From contig NW_020825350.1 in the NCBI RefSeq assembly GCF_003286085.1, forward strand, positions 1,054,001-1,118,000: a stretch of 64,000 nucleotides of DNA. Reading direction: 5' to 3'. This DNA comes from Drosophila persimilis. Taxonomy: Eukaryota; Arthropoda; Insecta; Diptera; Drosophilidae. The position numbers were made by a program, and so were the translations under genes. The notes under the pieces are model-generated. The model did not search any database and was not told the DNA's origin. It saw only the letters and a list, made by a program, of their open reading frames with translations. Below, one piece after another: positions 17,689 to 31,004 of this stretch; within the stretch, counting starts at the first letter, position 1; each line of letters starts with the position of its first letter.

Positions 17689-19699
17689 AGCCTCGCTTCA
17701 TTTTCCATTTAGTGCTTTATTATTTTTAATTTCCAGCTCATGCCTCCCGAGATTAATGTTCTGAGTCGCTGCTGCCGTTGGGCTCCCTTCATCCATCCCC
17801 AGCTTGGGGCAAGGCCCAAAGAAATGCTCCAGTTCGAAGGAAATGCTCATCTAAGCATTTCTTTGGACCGAAATCGATTGTTCCAGGCGAAACGTTGATA
17901 GATTGACTCGCCTTTCTGTGCGTTGGAAGAGTCGATCTAGTTCTGATCTGCTGATGCGATTTTGATGAGGATGATGACAAATACAAATATTCATTAGTAT
18001 GGGAACTGAATTATCACAATAATTGAGGCTTCTGGGGACATCATTAATATAGCCACTATTCTTCGACGGAGGAATGTAGTTAGGGTGAATCAGTGGCACA
18101 TTCAATGCACTCGAAAGAGTACCAGCTTCCATATATTGCACATATCTCCATCGTATCCAATTCTAAATTACGTTCTGGTGTCTACCAAACAATTTCGTAA
18201 TGCTTCCCCGCCAGCAAAGGTCTCGATGATCCATCGAACAGTTGCACATCTCTCCCAAAAAATTAGATAACTTTCCTCTAGTAATTTCCTTTCTTTCCTT
18301 TCGTTTCCTTTCCTTTGCTTCCCTCCTTTGGTGGTTTTTGGATAGTTAGTGGGTTGCCAAACCGACCGTTTCCGAGCCAAGTGGAAAGAGGTAAGCGTTG
18401 GCAGGGGGCGGCGAGGCAGGTGTAGTTATGGTTGCGCAATGGGCGCCCACAGAAAGTGACTGACTGCACTTGGAGTTGGAGTTGGAGCGGCACAGGTTGG
18501 GGGCAGGGCCCACCACTGGCCCACAGCCCACTGCCCACGGCCCACAGCCCCGGTGCAGGGATTGCTATCCCTAGCTGTTTGCAAACTGATTGCAAAAAGG
18601 GGCAGACTCTAGATGGGGCAAAGTGAAATGTGTGTGCGCCAGGGCTTACATGAAACGAAAGTAAAAATCTTGTCTTTTGTCTGTGCCAACATGAGCAGCG
18701 TTTTCAATATACCTAGTACATATGTAGGTACACATACCCGCCGTACCCGTACTTATGGGCTATACCCCCTGGCTGATGGCTACTGGCTGATGGCTGCTCC
18801 TCTGAAAAGTGGAGAGCTCTTTTGTTGCGTTTCTGATATTTGCAATCATTTCATTTTCGGACACTAATGACGATGATGAATGCAACAACAGCCGACTGGA
18901 ATTGTATGTCCAGAGTGGAGCAGAGAGAATTCAGAGCTTACATAAGCCACCACCACCGCCACCGTCAACGACTGTGTGACAGCAACCACCATAAACATTG
19001 CAGAAACAAAGAGAAAAAAGAGGAGAAAAAATAAAGCAATTGAGGCAGCCAGAGAGGGCAGCCCCTGCTTCTGCCTTAGCCTCTGCCTCTGCCTCAGTCG
19101 CAGCCTCAAGTAGATCAGGTCGCCTCCGACTCCGACTCTGACTCCGTCTCCGTCTTCGCTGGACAAGTCGCCGGCGTTGATTGTGTCACCCTAATGGAGC
19201 AACCGCACGGCTCATTTGGACCAGAGACCCCACGAGAAAGAACGAGCGCTCCGATCGAGACTCCGACTAGAAGATACCTGCTAAAGAATTAGAGATCTGT
19301 TGAGCTTTGCAACTTTTCAAAATGGGATCCTCAAAATGGGATGTCCCTAAAAAGCTGCATAAAAAGGGTATTTTCAACAGCCGCAATGTACGATCGGAAA
19401 AGCGTGTTCATCGTAGTATTTAGCCTTGGGTTTCGGGACTACAAGGTATGCAAATGCTAGAGAGATGGCGTGTTATATCTGACGCGGGAAAACAATAATT
19501 TGTAGCACTTGTGGAGCACTCCGAGAGCGGCTTGGTCTGATCTGGTTCGCCCTGTGGCTGACCTGTGGCATGGCATGGCCCTAATCATTCCATAGGAAGC
19601 CAAGTTCGTTGCCAGAGTCTTTTGTTTCTCTCAAAGAGAGAAAGGGACAGAGAGTGATCAAAAGGAGAGATATTTGCATTTAATTATTCCACACATTCT

Positions 19700-19728
19700 C
19701 ACACACACACACACACATACACACACCC
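19700..19728. repeat. (CA)n repeat
   Basis: About fourteen CA units with minor interruptions. Confidence 0.85.
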
Positions 19729-20162
19729 ACGCAAAATAAAAGTTAAAATTTCCCATTTCCCATTTGAGTATTCTAAGCACGCCATCGCCGTTCAGTTTGC
19801 CAATTTGACAATTTTATTGATGGCCACACGTTACGTGCCCATTGGCCATTGCACGCACAATGTTCATCGCATCGGCTCCGAAGAAAACCAACCTCAAACT
19901 TTCATTTTGATAATGATAATTTAATGAAGAGAAGTGCCGGATCGCGTCGAGAGACGAGATGAGATGAGATGAGACGCGTCCAACGAATTTGTGATACTTT
20001 TTTTTGAGGGAAATGGGCATTTTCAAGATGAAAGATAGGGCACATAGCATTTGCTATAAGAACCCTCCAGATGCCTTTCAATGGCCATGGACACACAATC
20101 AAAGTGATATCACCACTCTGCGCTCAATTTACCGAGTACGGAGCACACTCATGCCCCACTCA

Positions 20163-20176
20163 GGGGGGGGGGGGGG
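20163..20176. repeat. G14 homopolymer
   Basis: Fourteen consecutive G residues. Confidence 0.9.
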
Positions 20177-20316
20177 CAGACCCCCGCTCGCCGCTCTATA
20201 GACAGAAGTGGATATCAATTTCATTTAGAAATTCTTCCGAAAATTCTTTTATGGCCTGGCCTTTTATTGAATGGCTATGTGGGTCTCCAATGAGCTTCAC
20301 TTTCGATCGGCGGCTG

Positions 20317-20350
20317 CCTGTATCGCCCTGTATCGCCCTGTATCGCCCTG
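20317..20350. repeat. 10-bp tandem repeat (TATCGCCCTG)3
   Basis: Three perfect units. Confidence 0.9.
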
Positions 20351-20448
20351 TTGTGGCCTTTGTTGCTGTTGTTTCTGCTGTTTCTGTTGTTGTTTGGGGC
20401 AGAAGTAACGCCTCGTTAGGCTGCTAAGCGTTGCCCATCAGCGGCCGT

Positions 20449-20483
20449 GGCAGTGGCAGTGGCAGCGGCAGCGGCAGCGGCAG
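20449..20483. repeat. (GGCAGT/GGCAGC)n repeat
   Basis: About six hexamer units. Confidence 0.85.
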
Positions 20484-23400
20484 GTGAAATATTGGCTGAC
20501 AACACCTGAGGAGGGCCCGAAAAGAACCCGAATCAGAGGCTAACTGTTTGCTCAGTTGGCTGGCTGCCTGCCCGGCCAATTAACGCATTCCAAGTCGAGT
20601 TTCCCCCGGCCCTCGGCCCTCTTTCCCCTGCCTTCATGGCTGCCTGAAGAGAGCGCGAGAAATATGCAAATACATTTCTGTGGCCTGGGCTTCCCGAATT
20701 CTGATTATGGCTGTGCCGAAAAGTTTCTAAAAAACATATTCAATTTTTGAGTCTGCTTCGGCTCCGACTCTGGCTTCTTTGGGAGGTCAATAGACGACAG
20801 TCCAAGGCAGGGCAGGCCAAGTCCAGCAATTTCTGTGTCAATCATTTATTTTAGGAGTTGGAATCGGAATGGGAATCGAACTAAACGAGGTCGGGAGAAA
20901 GTCACTGCAGCGGCGGCAATAGCAACAGCAAGAAAAAAAGTCGAAAAAAAAAAACACTTGTCGCTGCTTGCTAAATTGACTGAAATTATGATTAGTTGCT
21001 GCTACTGCGGCTGCTGCTGCGGCTGCGGCCCCGACTTGGACTGCTGCTGCGAGGATTGCAGGTTGTCAGCGAATCGAGACGTGTGACGATTGGCCTGAAA
21101 GTGCAGTCAGTGCAGCCGAAATCGGGGCTCGACTTGGCTTGGATTTGGCTTTAACTTTGGCTGCAGAGGCAAGTGCAGCAGCCGCACATTTCCGCATCGC
21201 AACGCAACAAAAGCGGCGGCACCGGCAGTGGCACCAGCAGAAAGAGCAGCGACGTGAAAGCGATGGAGATGGAGATCTGCCACAAGGTCAGCCAGCTGAC
21301 AATTGGAGATGTGTCAATTGAGACGCCTGCCTGGCCAAAAGACCGTGGCTGGGAGCGGGAAAAAACCAAATAACAATGACAGCACCAGCACCAGCAGCGA
21401 CACAAACAGCGGCAACAATGGCCGCAACTGCAACACTTATCACTCAAGAAATCAATAAAAGCCTGGAAAATATAAGTTAACTGGCAAAAACGAACTGGGC
21501 TTGCCCTTACAGCCAGTTGCAATGCTTTCCAAAGGGAAAGTCGGCCCAGGCCTGGGTAGAGTGAGAGCCCCAAAAGGAGCAGGTGCCTCAGATCAGGCAC
21601 CTAACAACAGATCGGCCGTTCACGGGGGGATCTTCGGGCTGGGTTGAGGCTGGGTTGAGCTCGTTTCTCAGATACTGATCGTGGGATCATGTTTCAATCA
21701 TTCCTGATCCCTAGGAAATTGGTTGTCAACAGTTTGCTAACGAAAGTGAAATAGTTATGAAAAGGAAATACAATTATTTGCGTCGGCTTTGTGCTGATGG
21801 GGATTTTCTGATTGGTTCCGAGACATTGAGACAGAACCGGGCATATTCGTATGAGCAGTCTCCTCCGATCGAGGCATGACCATTCCCAGCAAATGAAAAG
21901 CAAAGTAAGCTGTGAGCGGAGACCCTCTGCTGAAAAGAAGAGCAAAGGAAAAACAATCGAGAGCTGCGGACAGAAATCTGTGAAAACGAAAATGAAAATT
22001 GTGCAAGAGCGACAATTGCCAGGGCTGTTGTGCTGCCGTGCGATCTTGTGAGTGTGTGCGAAATGCAGTTAATATAATTTACAGCCTGGGCAAACCGTCA
22101 GCGTTGATGACCCGCTCATTAAAAGATATGGCAACGGAGAGAGGGAAGGAGACTGGGATGGGGATGGCGATGGGGATGGGGAGGGAAAACTGACAAAAAG
22201 AGATGAAAAACCTCGTGACAAATGTGTGAGAAGTGAGCTGCTGGGAAAAGCCAAAAGCACATGCAGAAGGGGAGGAGGTAGACAGAGGTATCTCTTGCCA
22301 TTGGCCTGGCACCCTGTAAATTATGACACAAGAGAAGCCAGGCAGCAGTCCGCCAGGAGGCATCCCCTTTCCCAATCGCCATTCTCACTTTCGTTCGAAA
22401 GAATTTTGATTCTGGCTGCAAGATCCAAGCCAGATGTAGTTGAATGAAGGGAAAGTATGCAGGAAAATCGAGACTTTGATCAGAGCCGAGCCTCCAAAGC
22501 CGTGTACGTTCTGCTGAGAAGCGGACCAAATGAGACACAGAAATCTAGTCTGGCCTGAAATCGTGTCATTTATGCAGCTGCGTCGGCAGATTGGTATCAT
22601 CCTCCTCCCCGTCTAACGTTTAATGGCAGTACTAAGCGCTTACCCCATAGCCCATAACGCATAGCCCATGCCCCACTCTCATCTCATCAGTTTGATTGAA
22701 CGCTTCCACTTGGCTTCCACTCTGTGCCAAATGTGCAGTCAAGAAAGTTTCGTTCTCGGTTGGAAAGGGAAATGGAAGTTGGAGAGTTTTGCTATCAGCA
22801 CACATAAATCGCGTACGGAATGTATCGTAGCCTTCCCATTTCCATTCCCATTCCCCATTACCCAGTACCCAGTACCCAGTGCCTAAAGTTGACTTTCTTA
22901 ATTGTTTCATTTGCCGCGTGCTTTCGTCGGAGTATCTGTATCTCCAGGTACGCTATCTGTTGTCTGAATGTATCCAAGTATCTAGGGATCTGCCAATGAC
23001 AAGTGTCACTTGCTGTGGCTCATACAAGCAGGTATTGTACACTGAAATTACTTAATAAAAGTGAAATTATCTCTCCCCTTTCTCTCTTTCCCTCTCGCTT
23101 ACTCTTCTCTAGTCGTTTCTTCCTCTGTTTCTCTGAAGAAACAAGTTTGTGAAGTTGGAGTTGGAGTTGAAGTTGATGTCTGTTTTTCTAAACAGAAAAC
23201 GAGAGTGAAATTTGTGGTCAAACCTTAAGATTGTCACTCCTCCAAGTAGCGCGGACTCGTCATCCCCTACAGAGAAGTCTTCTGTGGCGAAGGTGCAAAC
23301 AAAAGACTTAGAACACGAACTTAAGGGCAGGATAAGACCGGAGAAAACAGATTCAGTGGGTCCCCATTCACAGCTAAAAGTATGCGAAGAGTGGAGGAGA

Positions 23401-23753
23401 CTTTTCGGAGGAGGATTTGGCAAAACTTTCACCTTACAAATGCCCAACCTGCCACTCCAACCCGACTCGAAGCGAAGCGACGCGACGCGACATGGAAATG
23501 AAAATTTATTAGCAAATTATGATTTCTGGGCACAGGCCAGCACTGACCAAAGACCAGCCAGACCCCAAGACAGACCTGGCCAGTCTGTTGACCACTTGCC
23601 AAGCAGCCCAAAAAGGGCCAACAGCAACAATTGCTTCAAACGAACTCGGAGCAATTCAGGGCAGGCAGAGGCAACGGCGAAGGTAAAGGCAAAGGCAAAG
23701 GAACGTGACTGAGGCAGAATCGAGAGACGGATGAAAGAAAGTCTCAGTTTGTT

Positions 23754-23860
23754 CTGATACCCTTGCCGAGGGTAGTACGATTCGGATGGGCAACTGGCAT
23801 CGCAAAGCAGGCAGGAAGTATTTCCTACACCATATTTGTGCACACAAAAGTCTGTCAAGG
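23754..23860 (+). mobile_element. possible DINE-type repeat fragment
   Basis: GATACCCTTGCCGAGGGTAG followed by a GGAAGTATTTCCTACACC-like stretch resembles the terminal region of non-autonomous Helitron-like repeats common in Drosophila. Recognition is by memory of the family's look, and the fragment is short. Confidence 0.35.
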
Positions 23861-24773
23861 ATTCGTTTGTCGGTTTTAGCTAAGCAAGTTATTTTTATTC
23901 GAAATTGGACCAAAACTGAATCAATTCAGTAGGAAGAATGCAAATGATCGACCTGCTAGGGTATCTCGATCTCCGACCTGCCTTTGAGGCCTTTCCTTCT
24001 TTCGGGTTTTGACTCACGCCTTCCCTTGGCATGGCTCCAGCCGCAGCCGCAGCCGCAGCCAAAGCCCCAACTCCCTCTCACCCTGACCCTTCATCGTGGA
24101 AACGAAAACGAAAACAGCGGACAAAAAACAGCAACAACTGCGCAAACAATTTTCTCAATTTCTCGACAGGTTTGTTTTTCCTTTTGTGGCTGTTGTACTC
24201 GTACAAGTATTTCGGCAACAGGCAAAATATTTGCTTAACAATTTCTACTGTAACAAATAAGTAAACTGGCTCTTTTTCCCTCTTTCTCCAGCATAATGCA
24301 CATTAATTGTTGTGATGGATGTCACTCGGAATTGGGGGGACGGACTGGGGACTGGGGACTGGGGACAGGGGACAGGAGACAGGGGGTAGATGATGATGAA
24401 ACCCAAACCGAAATCGAAACTGAAACCGAAACAGAGCCGGGCCTTTGTCTCAGCGATGGGTGGAGGAGGGCAGAGCCGGGGCGAGTCGAGCGATGATGTT
24501 GCAATCGTCACCCACATAAATGGAGTCATAAAGAAGCGACTTGGCCCGGGTCCATCCATGCAGAGGATGACTCAAAAGAAAGCGAATCAGGGGGGAGAGA
24601 AACCGAGCAGCGAACAGCGAAAGTGAAATGCTTTCGCAGTCATTGATGATTCAATCGGCCACGCCCCGCGGCCGGACCATCTTCGAGCAATGTGAATCAG
24701 TTAACAGAAACCTGCATCCCAAAAATGCGAAAGTTTTGTTATCAATCCCAAACCCAAGCCAAAAGCCAAAATC

Positions 24774-24806
24774 CCAACCCGAACCCGAACCCGAACCCGA
24801 GCCCAA
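24774..24806. repeat. (CCGAAC)n repeat
   Basis: About five units. Confidence 0.85.
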
Positions 24807-26480
24807 GCCCAAATATTTCTCATACATAAAACCATCATAAAATCTAAGAGCAGGGCGCGAACAGTGGCGGGGCTGGGTCTGGGGAGACACTTGAGTACAA
24901 GACACTTTACAATTCAGATGAGGCGATAAGCATCTGTTGCATAAGATCTGAGATGAAGACGGGCGGCGATTTCGGATAAACGAGATCCGATTGTCTGCAG
25001 CGCTATCGGGTGTTGGGGGAGCATGCCTGAGACCTCTGTGACCGGCAGCTGGTGAGCGCCAAATAGTGCTCAAATATTAGGCTAGTCTGGTCTTGGTCTT
25101 AGCTACCCCACCAGTTTTGTCCTTCGCAAAGCTATTCCAAGCCAATGCCTTTTAAATCTCTTCATTTCAGTCCAGATACTGCCCCTCAAAGCCCTCTCAA
25201 ACCATCGAAACTCATCTCTGTCGGGACCTGTCTCTGCAAACTACTATACGTACATACGAATGTACATAATACCAAAGAAAACACATATAGAATTGTCTGT
25301 GATGGGAGCACATGCCAACCCATCGTAACTCTTAGCAGGTCCGTCCCAAACTATGCAAAGTCCATCGTAACTGTCTTATTTCAATTCTCTCCAAGCTCGA
25401 ATTGAGAATTCCTTCTACACCAGTCCCGGTCCAGGTCCCGGTCCCAGTCTCAGTCCCCGCCCTGGAGCCGTGTCACCTGTGAAGTGTACGCCACTGGTGA
25501 TAGATCGATGGCTGGACTGGACTATGGCTTGGAGCCCGACTGCAGCTGGAGGAGTGGGTACGCTGGGGCTGGACAGCGGGCAATGTTTACCGTTTCAGTT
25601 TCAATTGGCATCGCAAATTGTAATCGACTGGCAAATTTAGCCAAACGGATTCGGCTCGGCATGCGCGGCACGTTGCCGTTGCCTGGCATGGAAAACTGGC
25701 GTCGCATGGAAAACACATCATGGAAAAGCTGCGCACATAAATCGACGCCAGTTGTCAAGATGTCGTCGCCAATGTACTCGTATCTGTTGCCATGGCCATG
25801 GGCAGGCTTTTGCTGCCAGGGGGATTTCACTGAGCCAGAGCCCGAGACAGAGCCTGTCGAGTTGATGTCGAGTCTGACGCTGGTGTCGATCCGCGTCAAG
25901 TACGCGCTGCTAAAATCAAAACGATCCGTTAAGATGCCATGAGAAGCGGCCAAGGTGAACCGATCAAATCGACAGTGGTCGTGCCATCGATTGAAGCCGC
26001 CTTAACCCCAAAAAGTCCAAAAGAGGCTCGTCTACCTCGCGGACATGGGATATACATATATCAAAAAATAAGTGCTTAAGAGATAAAGCTTTATTTTAGA
26101 GGCACTTCCCTCTTTGTGCCAAATTTACTGCGAAAATGGGTTGAAAACTTTCAATGGGATTCATCTTCATGGAGAACATATTTCAAACCAGTAAAACCAA
26201 CAAAGCTCGTTCGGTCACCAGCCCAAGTGCAAGGGCTACAAATCCGTCGATATATCGATCGACTTTTCCATCGACAACTTTTCAATGAATGTATTTCGGT
26301 TCTCCAAGGATTGCTAATCGAACAAATTGTACAAGTTTTTATTTTTTTGTCTCTGGTTTTGTGGTAGACGGGGTTTCTCGTTAGGAGATTGTGTTTCCAC
26401 ATCCTTTTGATGTGCGTTTAATCTGTTTCTAGACATCGAAATTCTTATTTTTCTCTTCAAAATTCTAGAACCATCTGTAT

Positions 26481-26488
26481 TATCGATA
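26481..26488. promoter_or_regulatory. DRE motif TATCGATA with nearby TATAAAA
   Basis: TATCGATA, followed by TATAAAA at 26500-26506. No coding exon is recognised beside it. Confidence 0.35.
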
Positions 26489-27056
26489 GTGGCATCGATT
26501 ATAAAATGCCACAATTGTAAAATAAACTCAGTTACGAAAAGTGTGCTTTATGCCCAACTATCTGGCAGATAGTCGATATGAAAGCAAGATTCCAGATAAG
26601 TCTCTGTTAAAAGTCCCCATCCCCACACCCCCATGGGGATATATGTATAAGGGTAGAGCGGACAGTCCATGGGCCCGAAGCCCAACTCAAACCCAAACTT
26701 CAACATCGACATCGAGTTTGGGGGGTAATTGAAACGCCATGCATTTGTATGTTAATGGGCCCGGACCGACCCGAGCCGAGCTGATCTGCGTGCTCATTAC
26801 GCTCGATAAATGCGGCCGGCCTCGAGCCGATTCGGACGTGTAACGGCCGCCGTCGAGAAGAAAGCGTTCCGCCAAAAAATGCCTCACAGCACCACAGCAC
26901 GGAGGTGAGTCCGAGCTGAGCAAACAGCCCAGCAATAAACTCACAAAGAGCCGAATGAAACTCTTTGAGGTCAGCAATTGAAATGTGTTCAATGGTCAGG
27001 CACCCAAAGGGGGATTCAATTAAGTTTTCTATCTCCATGCGAGTGTGTCTGTGGCT

Positions 27057-27150
27057 TTGTGCGAGTGCGACTGCGAGTGCGACTGCGAGTGGGAGCAGGT
27101 GATGCTGGTGTGTGTGTGTATGGGTGTATGGGTGTATGGGTGTGGGTGGG
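27057..27150. repeat. GCGAGT/GCGACT and GGGTGTAT repeats
   Basis: Hexamer units to about 27092, then three GGGTGTAT-type octamers. Confidence 0.75.
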
Positions 27151-28901
27151 TGGTGCCACAGGTATGCGCATTGTTAACTTGTCAAAATTCAAATGCTGTT
27201 GTTCAAATTGCTGCCACTACAAAGGGGTCAAAATAAAAAACAAACATTTTGAGGGCTAGCCTCTGGGGCCGCATCCCTGCTCTGGCAACACTATGATACA
27301 GTCCGATCGACATCTGAGAGTGTAAATGATTCGGCTAGATTTCGGGTCTTTTTTGAAAACGCTCAGAAGAGTCCCAAATCCATATGCTTAGGCGCAAGGA
27401 GAGGTTGGAAGCCTGAGTCCATCTTTATTTCGTCGTCATTTTTTTGTCGAATATATACACATTTCTGGACACGTTTAAAGAAATTTACGTTGTCCGTTTT
27501 CGTTTCCGATATTATCCCGCTACGGTATCCGTGGGCGGACTTTGTGCATTGTTAATTTGTTAAAATGCAAATGCCTTTGCCAAATTGCTGTCACTGTCCC
27601 TCGTCCCCTACAGACAGCAGCAGACATACGTCCATTCATATGTACATACATATGTATATGAATAAAGGCTCACAAGTACATATGTATTTACTCGTAGAGA
27701 TACAGAAAGTTGGAGCCTTGCAGAGACATAGAGACAGAGAGACGTCGAAGAGGTCGAAGAGACAGCCGATGGAAAGAATTGACAGATGCCCAATGCGAAG
27801 CTTAAACCAAACCAAAACCAAAACCAAACGGTGCCTGGCAGCCGTCTTGAGACGTTCGATTTCCAACAACGCATCAAACGGAGACGAGACGTGGACGGAG
27901 ACATTTGGGAGTGTCGCCCAAGGGGACCTGCCTCGAATTCCACAGCGTAGACAAATAAGTGAGCATGGCTAGGCGGGGACGGAGGCAGACGCGGACGCGG
28001 ACGCGGACCCGGAGAGTGTGGTGACTGGGAAAACGGGAGGACGAGGAGGAGACAGTCAACCGGGCAGGCGAACCACCAGTTTTACATAATCAAATGGCAA
28101 ATTATTTATGGGAATTATCGTGCGTGTTGCATGATCAAAATAAATGTAAGACACATTTTTTGGCAGGCAGAACGTTCCGAACAGATGCTACTGATGGGTG
28201 TGCGCTGGAATGGGAGCGGCTAAAGTATGATGGAAATTAAGACAGAGATCTTGCTTTGAGGAAAATCTGATATGGGTGGGTTACCAATGCAGAAAATAGG
28301 GAGATCTAATAAAAACAGAACTGAAAATCCATCTTTGCAAGGCAGTTTCAGTATTATTTTTCAGCCCACGGAGAGGAAGCTACGAGTATGAACACCCCCG
28401 ATCAATAAAAAAGACGCAATGAACACTCTGATTGTCTCTTTTGTTCAGCAAGCTTTCACCATAATATTTGGTCTGTATCTTAGAGGAGTACACTAAAAGA
28501 CATTTGTAGGCAAGAGTAGGCTGCAGAAATTTCACAGCTATGGTTTATTTTGAATTTTTCTTGACCTAAGCCGACTTAAGCTTAAGCTACAGGATACAAG
28601 AACTTTTGGCTGGCTGTCATTCCCTTGAAGGATCATGTGTACTTTTCCTTTGTAGAACAGTAATATTGTTATTGACTGGACTGGCAACCAGGCAGATAGT
28701 AGCGGACAAATTTCTAGTCTTATTTTTAAGAAATCCAACACGTTAGTGATTTGTGATGATTTAATTATGGCTTGAATTATTGTCTTCTTGACATAAGAAA
28801 GGAAGAGCAGTATTTGACGCGTCACCTAGTATTTTTTTTTATTAATATCATTTGAAGTTTATTTATTGAATAACTAAATCTATGTATCTTTATATCTTTA
28901 G

Positions 28902-28989
28902 CCCCATTCAAGCGCCAAATAATCCCATGGATACTTTGAAACAGAGCATGCAAGGCGGTTATGCCTATGCTACCCTAAGCTTCCGATAA
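28902..28989 (+). CDS. candidate terminal coding exon
   Basis: After a pyrimidine-rich acceptor (TATATCTTTAG, AG at 28900-28901) a frame entered after one base reads PIQAPNNPMDTLKQSMQGGY and a further eight residues to TAA at 28987. The composition is protein-like and unlike the repeat-derived frames nearby. An AATAAA at 29373-29378 could end the transcript. No partner exon was identified, and 28 open codons can occur by chance. Function unknown. Confidence 0.3.
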
Positions 28990-29739
28990 AAACAAAGTCA
29001 ACAATGAGGCGCACGAAAAGCTATTTTTGAACTCTCTAAGAGCCAGCTTTGTTGGAGACTGGAAGCCAGTGGAGCTTTCAGAGCCCGTTAGCTTTCATAT
29101 ACATATGTAGATGTAGCCAGGTTATATTGGCGCTCAGCCAAGACACAAACCGCGAAGAAGTCTCCAAATGAGGGGAGATTCTACTCCCGTGTAGAACGAC
29201 GGCCATCCCATAGCAGAATAATATCTAATAACATCCAAGGTACAATCGCATGGAATGGGTTTTCTATTATATTTTCAGGTACATTTTACAATTATCTGCA
29301 GTTCTGTTTAATGCCAAGTTCGGAGCAAGAAATATTAATGGAAAATTCGTCGCATGTAATTGAAAACAATGTAATAAAGTTTAAAAGTGCAAGAAATTAT
29401 TTAATATTGTACCTTAATCAAAATTTCCTTACACAAATTAGATAATTCAAAAAGCAGCAAGCATTTCTTTACATATTTTTATTACTATGTGCATATATGT
29501 ATTCGGTGATCGAGTCCCGTCATATCCTAGGGACATATCCAACATATATATTATACATAAGACGCGCAAAAGAAGGATTTCGTTGAGTTCTCCTTGCCCT
29601 ATATGGTTGTACCATGCGTTCACTTGCAACACGCATGTTGCTCATCAATTATATTCAGTCCTGCGCTCTCTGCACTCATGGTCGGCTCTGCTCTCTCGGG
29701 TTTTCTCGGTCACTCTCGGCTGAGGTTATGCCGTCGTTC

Positions 29740-29940
29740 GGCATAAAATGTTGTTCAGCATGCTGCGCAGTGCGTCAATGAGGTTTTCGACAACGAGGTG
29801 GTGATTTGCAACACGGCAGCAACATTCCAGTTGTACGTCAATGGACTATGGTCTGAAGACCAATTTTAATGGCATGGATTCGAAAAATACGTATTCTGAT
29901 AGGTTTTGGGGCTTACTAAGAAGGAATTCACCACGGAGCA
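29740..29940 (+). pseudogene. decayed coding copy A of an inverted pair
   Basis: The frame MLFSMLRS...FSTTRW, then TGA, then an open stretch including MDYGLKTNF, matches the order of motifs in copy B on the opposite strand (MLRMLLA...GTTRW...YYGLNVDF). Two 12-bp words, ACAACGAGGTGG (29790) and CTATGGTCTGAA (29846), are identical in both; the spacing differs by 24 bases, a multiple of three. An in-frame stop shows decay. The parent protein is not recognised. Confidence 0.4.
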
Positions 29941-30115
29941 CATTTAAATTTGTTACAAGGTAGTGCCCCAAGAAAAATACAATATATGTATAACAAAAAA
30001 AATTGTATTGAAAATATATTTAGCATACCGTGCCAAATTTCGTCCCTAAACTTGTATGCTATTACATTAAAAATAAGTATTGAAATCGAAGACCATGCTG
30101 AAATAGAAATTATGT

Positions 30116-30460
30116 CATAAAAAATCGACATTCAGACCATAGTACATTTTGTTAATACTACCCCACCTCGTTGTGCCAATACACCCTGCAGGCCGATGGC
30201 GTGCAAGCAACATGCGCAACATTCCCGCGTTTGTATACGGTACATGCCATACAAATTCTTGTTCGGAAAAGAGCGCGCAAATTTTGAATGCTCGTCGAGT
30301 TGAGTTCGTCGTGAGGTTCGTGAGTCCTTTTAGACAAAGGATGCTATGATTTTTGCGCAGTTTTCGTGCGGTTTTCGGAGCTAAAGGACGCAGCAGCGGT
30401 AGCAACAGCAGCAGGAGCAGAAAAAGCAACCGAAGAGGCAGCGCGATAAAGAATAGCAAA
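30116..30460 (-). pseudogene. decayed coding copy B of an inverted pair
   Basis: The minus strand frame is open for 114 codons ending at 30115; its C-terminal third carries GMLRMLLARHRPAG and GTTRWGSINKMYYGLNVDFL. The two 12-bp words shared with copy A lie at 30163-30174 and 30131-30142. The N-terminal Leu-rich part comes from a CAG/CTG tract and is probably not coding. It could be an intact small exon rather than a pseudogene; the parent is unknown. Confidence 0.35.
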
Positions 30461-30789
30461 GGAGTTGTGGTCAGTCCATCTCCTTCTCACATCTTATCCT
30501 GTAACACGCCCGGAGGTGGGGCAAGGCAGGCCTACGACAATAGCAGAACGAGCCCCATCTGAGGATTAATTTGCTTAAATTTGGCGCGTTTCTCGCGCGA
30601 CTTCTGTCGCCCTCGCAGAGTGTTTGCCTTGCCACGACTTGGGGCTCTGCTGTCCTTCTCTTTTTGGCGTGGCCGTTGCTCCTGTTATTGTTGCCGCATC
30701 ACAACAATTACCGTTATGCTCCATGTCCGCGATTTGGGCTCGGCTTCTTTTAGTATTTTTTTGTTCGCGGTGTCGCTGATTGTTTTTTT

Positions 30790-31004
30790 GCCCAGTTTTT
30801 TGCAGTGTGGCGTGTGAGAAACAATTGAAAACAATCTTTTGTGCGAGATAGAGACGCGTGTTGAAAAAGTGCTCCATCAAGAATAAGAAAATTAAAGCCT
30901 GTGAGAAGGTGAAAAAACGGGAAGGTGAGGGGGCTCTTGAGCTCTGCAAGGACCCTTGGATTACCTTGCGGGGCAAGCGGAATCAGCCAGCGAGCTCGCC
31001 GCCG
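30790..31004 (+). other. possible untranslated first exon
   Basis: A 215-nt stretch with no ATG ends at a consensus donor, CCG|GTAAGT (31005). It could be an alternative 5' exon of the gene beginning at 34960, but no matching acceptor is proven. Confidence 0.25.

Larger units (their letters stand above)
15571..28901. other. long noncoding stretch, no gene recognised
   Basis: About 13 kb between the minus-strand promoter at 15.57 kb and the next candidate exon. Contents are CTG, GT, CTCTGC, CCCAT, CA, GGCAGC, GGGGAT, CCGAAC and GCGAGT repeats, a 14-base G run, scattered TACTCGTA and TACATATGTA words, and a DRE at 26481. Open frames are low in complexity or lack splice and start context. A fragment resembling DINE-type repeats lies near 23754-23860. 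Probably intergenic regulatory DNA. Confidence 0.5.

Noticed and set aside
18347-18392. sequence resembling homeodomain helix-3 codons (CCAAGTGGAAAGAG before GTAAGC)
   Set aside because: The reading frame does not keep the WFQNRRAKWK order and there is no upstream homeodomain; chance resemblance.
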